DNA of 19,731 bases. Source: Clostridia bacterium. GTDB taxonomy: Bacteria > Bacillota > Clostridia > Oscillospirales > CAG-272. Each line of letters opens with the position of its first letter. The stretch's first letter is position 1. Positions 13,981-19,731 of this stretch are shown here, piece by piece. The stretch lies in contig JAFYBI010000314.1 in NCBI GenBank assembly GCA_017540285.1, positions 1 through 19,731 on the forward strand. The letters are read 5' to 3'. The notes beneath the pieces are model-generated. The model had not been told where the DNA came from and ran no database searches. It saw only the letters and a list, made by a program, of their open reading frames with translations. The position numbers and the translations under genes were made by a program.

Positions 13981-14010
13981 GATGCCGGAACCGAAAAGGA
14001 GGACATCTTC

Positions 14011-15027
14011 ATGGAAATGGGAAAAGAAATCCGCCGTCTGAGAAATGACCGCGGACTCACACAGGAAGCGCTCGCCGCCGCGCTGAACGTGACCGCGCAG
14101 ACGATCAGCAAATGGGAATGCGGCAACACCGTACCGGACGTTCAGCTGCTTCCGGAAATCGCCGTCTTCTTCGGCGTCACCATCGACCAGCTCTTCGCCA
14201 TGACCCCGGAGCAGCAGATGGAGCGCATCGAAAACCGCATCTACGACAGCGGCTTATTCGACGAGGCGGAGGAGAGACAGATCGAAGGACAGCTCCGCGC
14301 GATCGCGGAACAACCGGAAACCGCGGGAAAAGCGCAGCTGCTGCTGACGATCCTTTACAACCACCAGGCGGAACAGTATCGGATGCTCGCGGCGGAACAC
14401 GGCAGGGAAGCCGTCGAGCTGACCGGCGGAGACCGCGAGGCGGTCGGGGAGCTCGCGAATGCATGGGGCAGCTACATCCCGGACTGGAACGTGCGCAATC
14501 ACCACGCGCTCATCGAATGGTACGGGGATTGGTGCCGGAGCCATCCGGACAACCGCGCCGCCCTCATGTGGCTGCTCGACAACCTGATCGACGACAGGCG
14601 TCTCGCCGAAGCCCGTCAGTGGCTCGACAAGCTTGTGCGCATCGACAGCACCTTCCGCGCGCCGATGTACCGGTATTTCATCGCGCAGGCGGCGGGAGAG
14701 CAGGAAGAGGCGGAAGAGGTGCTCCGCCGGATGGAGGCGATGGAGGATCAGGAATGGTGCTGGGCCGTCACACTCGGCGACATCTACACCCAGCGGCAGG
14801 AATACGACCGGGCAATCGAATGGTACAGGCGGGGGCAGGAAATGCAGCCCTCTCCGAAGTACACCGACAGCGCGATGAGCATCGCCCATATCTGCGAGAT
14901 CCGCGGCGACAAGGCCGGTGCCGTCGAAGCATACCGGGAAGTCCTGCGCCTGATGAAGGAGGAGTGGGGCATCGTCCGGGGCGAGGAGCGAGAGGAAGTG
15001 GAGCGCGCGATCCGGAGGATCCGCTGA
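14011..15027 (+). CDS. XRE-family regulator with TPR-like C-terminal domain
   Basis: A 338-residue DNA-binding protein. Residues 4-62 are a Cro/C1-type helix-turn-helix (EIRRLRNDRGLTQEALAAAL, then TAQTISKWECGNTVPD). The remaining 270 residues are helical repeats resembling tetratricopeptide units (WCWAVTLGDIYTQRQEYDRA, then IEWYRRGQEMQP). Proteins of this plan are common regulators in Clostridia and often respond to a peptide or metabolic cue through the repeats. GGAGG lies eight bases before ATG 14011; the Met at codon 3 is an alternative. It is monocistronic, with a long hairpin terminator after it. Candidate targets are its own promoter, beside a perfect 12-bp inverted repeat, or the LtaS-like gene downstream; neither is shown. 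Confidence 0.88.
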   Translation: MEMGKEIRRLRNDRGLTQEALAAALNVTAQTISKWECGNTVPDVQLLPEIAVFFGVTIDQLFAMTPEQQMERIENRIYDSGLFDEAEERQIEGQLRAIAEQPETAGKAQLLLTILYNHQAEQYRMLAAEHGREAVELTGGDREAVGELANAWGSYIPDWNVRNHHALIEWYGDWCRSHPDNRAALMWLLDNLIDDRRLAEARQWLDKLVRIDSTFRAPMYRYFIAQAAGEQEEAEEVLRRMEAMEDQEWCWAVTLGDIYTQRQEYDRAIEWYRRGQEMQPSPKYTDSAMSIAHICEIRGDKAGAVEAYREVLRLMKEEWGIVRGEEREEVERAIRRIR

Positions 15028-15081
15028 CGCGAACTCTGCCTCCACCGGTCCGATCCCGCGATCCCGGAACCGCATCAACCG

Positions 15082-15147
15082 ACAGGGACCTGTCCGGAGC
15101 GTCTTCTTCACGGAGAAGGAAACGCCCGGTGCGGTCCCTGTTGTTTT
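15082..15147 (+). terminator. Extended two-part hairpin terminator after the XRE gene
   Basis: The outer stem ACAGGGACC/GGTCCCTGT (15082-15090 with 15133-15141) holds an inner stem (CCGG/CCGG, GCGT/ACGC and CTTCT/AGAAG, 15094-15129). TGTTTT follows. It is unusually long for a simple terminator but sits 55 bp after the gene with a T-rich tail. Confidence 0.7.
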
Positions 15148-15205
15148 CGTCTGCGGGGATCCGAAAGCCGCTCGGGAAATTTCTGCGGGGAAAGCGCGAA
15201 GGACT

Positions 15206-15234
15206 TTCCAAAATCCGGAAAATATGCTATAATA
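15206..15234 (+). promoter_or_regulatory. Extended -10 promoter of the LtaS-like gene
   Basis: TTTCCA (15206-15211), a 17-bp spacer and TATAAT (15229-15234), with TG one base before the -10 (TGCTATAAT). It lies 52 bp before ATG 15287. Confidence 0.82.
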
Positions 15235-15286
15235 GAGGAAACCGGGTCTGTACGCTCTCTGAATCCATCCGAAGAAGGTTGTTCCG

Positions 15287-17161
15287 ATGAAAAATGCGCC
15301 TGCACGGCGCGATCTGATACGGGTCGCCGTATTCGCCGTGCTTCTCTATATCAAATGCCGCCTCTTCTATCCGCCCCTGCATCTCGGCGGTTTTGAGGCA
15401 GCGTTTTCCCTCGCGACCACGGGGATCCTTATGGCGGTCTGGGCGGCGGCCTCCCTTCTCCCCGGAAAGTGTGCGCGGATGACGGCGAATGTTCTCTATT
15501 TCTTCATTTCCGCACTCCTCTCGGTCGATGCCGTCTATCAGGCATACACCTCCAAGCTCCCGTCGGCGACACAGCTTGCGATGGCATGGCAGATCGGCGG
15601 GGTATCGGACTCCGTGATGGGGCTTCTGAAGCCGCGGCACATCGCCCTGATCATCGACCTGCCGCTCTGGTTCCTCTCGTGGGCTGACCGCGATCTGATC
15701 CGCAAGGGCTTTGAGCATTCCTTCCTGCAAAAACCGGCAGCCCGCGTCCGCGCCTTTCTTGATAAGCCGCTCGGACGTCCCTGGGCAGTCGCCGGCGGAC
15801 TTCTTCTCGCCGCAGTCTGCGCCGTCGGCGTGATCCGCACGGACGGCTTCCGGCCGGAATACATGGAAAACGAAGTCTTCGTCTACCACACGTGCGATAT
15901 TCTGGACGCCCTCGGTCCCGGCGAATCGAAGCGGGTCGTCGACAAATCGCGCTACGCTTCTCCCGACTGGTCCGGGAGCCGCTGGTGGGGACTCGCGAAA
16001 GGCCGCAATGTCATCATCATACAGGTGGAGGCGCTCCAGAATTTCGTCATCGGGGCGCGCTACGGCGATCAGGAGCTGACGCCGAACCTCAACCGCATGC
16101 TCCGGGAGGACACGCTGTACTTCGATCACTACTACTATCAGATCGGCGGCGCGAACACGGCGGACGCGGAATTCGCCGTGAACAATTCCCTCTTCGGGCC
16201 GGAGGACGATGGCGCGTACGTCCGCTATCCGCAGAATCATTACTATTCCCTCCCGACGCTCCTGAAGGACAACGGATACTCCAAGGCGGGCGCGTTCCAC
16301 GGATACACGGGAACCTTCTGGAACCGCGAGCTCGCGTATCCGGGACAGGGGATGGACGATTTCATATCGCTCGAGGACCTCAAAGAGACGGACATGTTCC
16401 CGATGGGCCTCTCGGACCGCGAATTCTTCCGCCAGTCCGCCGAGATCCTCGCATCGTATGAGGAGCCGTTCTACGCGTTCTTCATCACGCTGTCCTCGCA
16501 CTATCCCTACTCGATCCCGCCGAAGGACCGGGAGATCGACCTCGAGGAATCCGATGTCGGGACGCTCTTCGGACTTTACATGGACGCCGTGAACTACGAC
16601 GACCGGGCGATCGGGGAATTCATGGAGGAGCTGAAGGAGATCGGATTCTACGACAACTCGATCATCGTGATCTACGGGGATCACTATGCCCTGCCCTGCG
16701 CGGACGAGACGATCGGGAAGCGGGTCTCCTCCCTCACGGGCGAGCCGTATACCCTTTTCGATCAGTTCAACGTGCCGCTCCTCATCCACATTCCGGGCAG
16801 CGGGATCACACAGACCTTCCCGATCGCGGGCGGGCATATGGATGTCATGCCGACGCTGCTCTGCCTTCTCGGTCTGCACAACGACCGCGCCGTGATGTTC
16901 GGGCAGAACCTTCTCGACGCGGAGCACGGCTTCGTCTGCGAGCAGGCGCATGTCTCAATCGGATCCTTCATCAGCGACGAGGTCTTCTATCAGAAGCCGC
17001 ACAACAACATCCGCTCGAATTACAGCGTCTATGACCGGGAAACGCTCGCGCGCCTCGATCCGGATCTGTACGAGGAAGAGGCGGAGATGGCGGAGAACCG
17101 CATCCGCGACTGCGCCGCGCTCCTTGCCCGGGACGATATCTTCCTCGATGAGGCGCCGTAG
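15287..17161 (+). CDS. LtaS-type lipoteichoic acid synthase / phosphoglycerol transferase
   Basis: A 624-residue membrane sulfatase-fold enzyme. About five N-terminal helices (roughly 10-28, 38-58, 66-86, 117-133, 167-184) anchor an extracellular domain. Residues equivalent to those of S. aureus LtaS are present: Glu248 (VEALQNF), the nucleophile Thr291 (GGANTADAEF), His338, Trp345 and Arg347 (GTFWNRE), His405 (SSHYPY) and Asp465-His466 (YGDHYALP). The family moves glycerol-phosphate from phosphatidylglycerol to a growing lipoteichoic acid chain or to a glycolipid primer. Its length is close to LtaS. ATG 15287 has AAGG eight bases upstream. It has its own promoter. Which family role applies (synthase, primase or another glycerol-phosphate transferase) cannot be told. 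The fold and active site are clear. Confidence 0.92.
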   Translation: MKNAPARRDLIRVAVFAVLLYIKCRLFYPPLHLGGFEAAFSLATTGILMAVWAAASLLPGKCARMTANVLYFFISALLSVDAVYQAYTSKLPSATQLAMAWQIGGVSDSVMGLLKPRHIALIIDLPLWFLSWADRDLIRKGFEHSFLQKPAARVRAFLDKPLGRPWAVAGGLLLAAVCAVGVIRTDGFRPEYMENEVFVYHTCDILDALGPGESKRVVDKSRYASPDWSGSRWWGLAKGRNVIIIQVEALQNFVIGARYGDQELTPNLNRMLREDTLYFDHYYYQIGGANTADAEFAVNNSLFGPEDDGAYVRYPQNHYYSLPTLLKDNGYSKAGAFHGYTGTFWNRELAYPGQGMDDFISLEDLKETDMFPMGLSDREFFRQSAEILASYEEPFYAFFITLSSHYPYSIPPKDREIDLEESDVGTLFGLYMDAVNYDDRAIGEFMEELKEIGFYDNSIIVIYGDHYALPCADETIGKRVSSLTGEPYTLFDQFNVPLLIHIPGSGITQTFPIAGGHMDVMPTLLCLLGLHNDRAVMFGQNLLDAEHGFVCEQAHVSIGSFISDEVFYQKPHNNIRSNYSVYDRETLARLDPDLYEEEAEMAENRIRDCAALLARDDIFLDEAP

Positions 17162-17177
17162 ATGCCATCAAACCAGT

Positions 17178-17212
17178 AAAACAGCCGCCCGGTCGTTGAG
17201 GCCGAGCGGCTG
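17178..17212 (-). terminator. Terminator of the mscS gene
   Basis: A 13-position stem (17182-17194 with 17200-17212, one mismatch and one G-U) with the loop GTTGA. On the minus strand it is followed by TTTT and then ACTGGTTT. It lies 35 bp past the MscS stop. Confidence 0.75.
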
Positions 17213-17223
17213 CTGCGCGTTAT

Positions 17224-17248
17224 GGAGAGGTTTCTTCTCCGGGTTTTT
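17224..17248 (+). terminator. Possible terminator of the LtaS-like gene
   Basis: A short GGAGA/TCTCC stem with an added G-U pair (17224-17240) is followed by GGG and five T residues. It overlaps the end of the convergent mscS gene. The stem is short, so confidence is moderate. Confidence 0.5.
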
Positions 17249-18059
17249 ATTCCTCTTCGTTCTTGTCGACGATGACGTTGATGTGCTGATAGGGGATCTG
17301 AATGGCAAACTTGTCGAAAGCCTTCTTGACGTCTTCCCACATATCGAAGTACACCGTCCAGTAGTCCGCCGATTTGCACCAGATGCGAAGCTTCACGCCG
17401 AGCGCGGAGGTACCGTGCTGGTGAATGAACACCTGCGCTTCGGGCTCCTTCAGGACGAGATCGTTGCTCTGCGCCACGGCGAGGAGGACCTTGCGGGCAA
17501 GCTCGATGTCGGTGTTGTAGTTGACGTTGAGATCGAAGTCCACGCGGCGGATCTCCTCGGCGGAGAGGTTGGTCACGGTCGCGCCGGACAGGGTGGCATT
17601 CGGGACGGTCATGAGCAGGTTGTCAGCGGTCAGCACCTTCGTGTAGAAGAGGCCGATCTCCTGCACGACGCCGGAGATATCGCCCGCAATGATGAAGTCG
17701 CCGACATGGAACGGCTTGCAGACCATGATGACGATGCCGGCCGCGATGTTGGAAAGGCCGCCCTGCAGGGCAAGACCGATCGCCAGGCCGCAGGAACCGA
17801 GCACCGCGATGACGGAAGCCTGCGGGACGCCGAGAACGATCACGGCGGTGAAGACCGCCACGACGCGGATCGCGATCTTCACGAGGTTGACGATGAGATT
17901 CTGCGCGTTCGGATCCGCTTTGGAAAGCGCGCTGGATTTGCGCAGCGCCTTGGACAGCCCGCTCGCGAGCGCGAAGCCGACGATCAGGATGACGATCGCC
18001 AGGATCAGCTTGAAGCCGAAGGGTACCACATAGGTCTTGAGAAATTCCATCATATCCAT
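17247..18059 (-). CDS. mscS: Small-conductance mechanosensitive channel, MscS family
   Basis: A 270-residue membrane channel that opens under membrane tension to release osmolytes. Three helices are seen (about 15-35, 55-77 and the pore helix 81-113). The pore region GLAIGLALQGGLSNIAAGI carries the glycine/alanine spacing diagnostic of MscS and leads into KPFHVGDFI. The cytoplasmic beta domain (VPNATLSGATVTNLS, then RRVDFDLNVNYNTD) and the C-terminal alpha/beta part follow. Length is close to E. coli MscS (286). AGGAGG lies nine bases before ATG 18059; the Met residues at codons 3-4 are less well spaced. It lies 51 bp downstream of the sulfatase gene on the same strand and could be co-transcribed with it, since no terminator separates them. 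Confidence 0.95.
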   Translation of the reverse strand: MDMMEFLKTYVVPFGFKLILAIVILIVGFALASGLSKALRKSSALSKADPNAQNLIVNLVKIAIRVVAVFTAVIVLGVPQASVIAVLGSCGLAIGLALQGGLSNIAAGIVIMVCKPFHVGDFIIAGDISGVVQEIGLFYTKVLTADNLLMTVPNATLSGATVTNLSAEEIRRVDFDLNVNYNTDIELARKVLLAVAQSNDLVLKEPEAQVFIHQHGTSALGVKLRIWCKSADYWTVYFDMWEDVKKAFDKFAIQIPYQHINVIVDKNEEE

Positions 18060-18110
18060 GCTAAAAATCCTCCTTGGATCAAAATTGGGATCAAAAATAC
18101 GGTTTCGGGT

Positions 18111-19574
18111 TCAGAGTTCGTCCGGGTGGCGCGCGATGAGCCGTTCGGCTTCGTCCGCGCGGTCGGTTCTGCGCAGGAATTCGACGTATCCCGCCAGCTC
18201 GCCGCGGGTGTGATACGGGCCGCCCTCGCGCAGCACCGTCTGCATGGGATCGATCCCGTTCCGCTGGGTCTTCATGTTCTCGTCGAACCAGTCGAGGAGA
18301 TAATGCGCGGCGCGGTCGCAGAGATCGGGGTGCTCGGCGGCGACGTTGTGCTGCTCGTGGAAATCCTCTTTGACGTTGAAGAGCATTTCGCGCGGGAAGT
18401 TGTGATAACCGTCGTGGTAGGTGCGCATCCAGAGCCAGTCGCCGAAGAGGACGCTCCGCTGACAGACATGCGCCATCTGGGAGATCACGGCGTATTCGCG
18501 CGGCACGGGCTTCCCCTCGCGGATCGTGTCGGCGTAGCTCGTCCCGTCCCATATCGGCGCGGGTTCCAGCCCGAAGAGATCGGCCACGGTCGGCGCGAGG
18601 TCGACGTTGTACCGCAGGCTGTCGTCCGAGATGCCCCGCATGCCGCCCTGCCACTTCACGATCATCGGGATGCGGCAGGTGATGTTGTCGGCGGTGGAGT
18701 GTTCGGAGTAGCTGTTCAGCTCGCCGATGTTCTCGCCGTGGTCCGCCGTGATGAGGAAGGAAACGTCGTCATAGACCCCCGCCTCCCGGAGCGCGTCGAG
18801 GATGTACCCGATGTGCATGTCCATGTAGGCGATGCCGCAGTCGTAGCCGTCAACCAGCTTGCGGTAGTCGTTCATGTCGTGGATCTCCATCGGCTGACGC
18901 GGGCACCAGGACAGCGGCGTGTTGTTGTACATGCCGATCTCCCGGACGCCGTGGGGCGAGGCTTCCTTCCGCTGTTCGTCGATCAGCTCCTGCGTCATCC
19001 ACGTGTGCGCGAAGAAATCGTCCCCCTCGAAGGGATTGCCGAAGGATTCGGGCGTGCGGTAGGCGGTGTGGGCGTCCCACATGTTGATGTGCAGAAACCA
19101 GTTGTCCTCCGCGCCGTGCCGCCGGATCCAGTCGATCGCGACCGGTGACACCTCGTCCGCGGTTTCTCCGCCGCCCCTGCCGATGTTGTACATCTCGTTG
19201 AAGCCGCCGTAGAACCAGTAGGACGTGTGCCGCTCCGCGAACGTGGAGATCGAGACCGTATGGAGCCCCGCGCGGCGGAACTGCTGGAAGAGGTTGGTGC
19301 GGGAAAACGCCTGCCGGAAGCCGCGGGGTTCCCCCTCGAGGATCTGATCCCCCGCCGTGCCTCCGTGGCCGACCGCGCCGTTGTGGATGCCGAAGAGCCC
19401 GGACTGGAGCGCGCTGCGGGAGGGGAGACAGGGGGCGTCGGAGCAGTAATAGCGATCAAAGCGAACGCCGTCCGCCGCGATGGAGTCGATGTTCGGCGAG
19501 GTGTTGCGGAAATAGCCGTAGCAGCCGAGGTGATCCGGGCGGAGGGTGTCGAGATCGAAGAATACGATGCGCAT
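18111..19574 (-). CDS. Sulfatase (Cys-type, alkaline phosphatase superfamily), no signal peptide
   Basis: A 487-residue type I sulfatase. The maturation motif CLPSR (Cys49-Arg53) is the C-x-P-S-R core in which Cys becomes formylglycine; in anaerobes a radical-SAM maturase (anSME) does this. Metal residues are in FFDLDTLRPDHLG (Asp7, Asp9 and nearby) and ADHGENIGE (Asp278, His279); Lys307 in IVKW is a likely sulfate contact. The C-terminal subdomain (about 370-487) is substrate-specific. No signal peptide is visible, which points to desulfation of imported sugars. ATG 19574 has AAGGA nine bases upstream and a near-consensus promoter. No maturase lies in the window. The substrate is unknown. 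It is probably co-transcribed with mscS. Confidence 0.92.
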   Translation of the reverse strand: MRIVFFDLDTLRPDHLGCYGYFRNTSPNIDSIAADGVRFDRYYCSDAPCLPSRSALQSGLFGIHNGAVGHGGTAGDQILEGEPRGFRQAFSRTNLFQQFRRAGLHTVSISTFAERHTSYWFYGGFNEMYNIGRGGGETADEVSPVAIDWIRRHGAEDNWFLHINMWDAHTAYRTPESFGNPFEGDDFFAHTWMTQELIDEQRKEASPHGVREIGMYNNTPLSWCPRQPMEIHDMNDYRKLVDGYDCGIAYMDMHIGYILDALREAGVYDDVSFLITADHGENIGELNSYSEHSTADNITCRIPMIVKWQGGMRGISDDSLRYNVDLAPTVADLFGLEPAPIWDGTSYADTIREGKPVPREYAVISQMAHVCQRSVLFGDWLWMRTYHDGYHNFPREMLFNVKEDFHEQHNVAAEHPDLCDRAAHYLLDWFDENMKTQRNGIDPMQTVLREGGPYHTRGELAGYVEFLRRTDRADEAERLIARHPDEL

Positions 19575-19612
19575 GGGCGATCATCCTTTCGTCGGGGAAT
19601 GGATCTGGAATC

Positions 19613-19641
19613 ATTATACTATATCGCCGCTGAAATTTCAA
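19613..19641 (-). promoter_or_regulatory. Sigma-A promoter of the sulfatase gene
   Basis: On the minus strand TTGAAA (19636-19641), a 17-bp spacer and a perfect TATAAT (19613-19618), about 38 bp upstream of ATG 19574. Confidence 0.88.
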
Positions 19642-19672
19642 TGAAAAACGGGAGATTTTTCGGAAAATAATC

Positions 19673-19698
19673 ATCGGGAGGCAAGCATGTCTCCCGAT
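19673..19698 (-). terminator. Hairpin at the right edge, possible terminator of a gene beyond the window
   Basis: An 8-bp ATCGGGAG/CTCCCGAT stem with a 10-nt loop; on the minus strand GATTATTTTCC follows. Minus-strand stop codons lie just upstream (19711-19717), so a gene reading in from the right could end here. Too little sequence remains to confirm it. Confidence 0.4.
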
Positions 19699-19731
19699 TG
19701 ATGCAGATTTTCAGTCACTTCCGTTCGTCGC

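Noticed and set aside
15227..16951. A 574-codon minus-strand frame opposite the LtaS-like gene
   Set aside because: The LtaS active site is complete on the plus strand; the antisense frame has no motif or ribosome site.
16950..19148. A 732-codon plus-strand frame across the mscS and sulfatase genes
   Set aside because: It is an antisense shadow of two genes with unmistakable motifs, is highly charged and shows no known domain.

Overview
The window looks like a chromosomal segment of a GC-rich, anaerobic, Gram-positive Firmicute, most likely an uncultured gut or rumen Clostridium relative (Oscillospirales/Christensenellales-like). The evidence is a type I dockerin protein, an LtaS-type lipoteichoic-acid synthase homologue, a Cys-type sulfatase core, a CpsB-type PHP phosphatase, strong GGAGG ribosome sites and sigma-A promoters with 17-bp spacers. 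This placement is an inference from gene content. There are no tRNA or rRNA genes, insertion sequences, CRISPR arrays or phage genes.

Layout from left to right. 1-879 (+) is the 3' part of a secreted dockerin protein. 949-2936 (-) is a two-gene operon, ribulose-phosphate 3-epimerase followed by a 4-bp-overlapping sn-glycerol-1-phosphate dehydrogenase. 3045-4031 (-) is a D-lactate dehydrogenase. 4179-4979 (-) is a GNAT acetyltransferase. 5133-5621 (+) is a small protein with an RRXRR/PLMP-like N-terminus and a strong internal start. 5661-7433 (-) is a beta-helix protein coupled to a calcineurin-type phosphoesterase. 7555-8409 (+) is an SGNH/sialate-O-acetylesterase-type esterase. A 256-bp gap rich in hairpins follows. 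8666-9409 (-) is a PHP phosphatase. 9554-11403 (-) is RarA overlapping a zinc-ribbon membrane protein. 11460-11807 (+) is a small unknown. 11929-13884 (+) is a GH92 alpha-mannosidase. 14011-15027 (+) is an XRE regulator. 15287-17161 (+) is the LtaS-like enzyme. 17247-18059 (-) is an MscS channel. 18111-19574 (-) is a sulfatase. The last 150 bp hold the sulfatase promoter and a hairpin.

Transcription units are short, mostly one or two genes, and many carry a recognisable promoter and rho-independent terminator. Functional themes are glycan processing (GH92, sulfatase, acetylesterase, beta-helix protein, dockerin protein), envelope biology (LtaS-like, MscS, CpsB-like PHP), central metabolism (Rpe, G1PDH, D-LDH) and DNA maintenance (RarA). 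The mannosidase, sulfatase, esterase and beta-helix protein all lack visible signal peptides, so they appear to act on imported sugars inside the cell.

No defence or mobile system is apparent. The least explained parts are the 5133-5621 protein and the long-hairpin element at 8460-8546.
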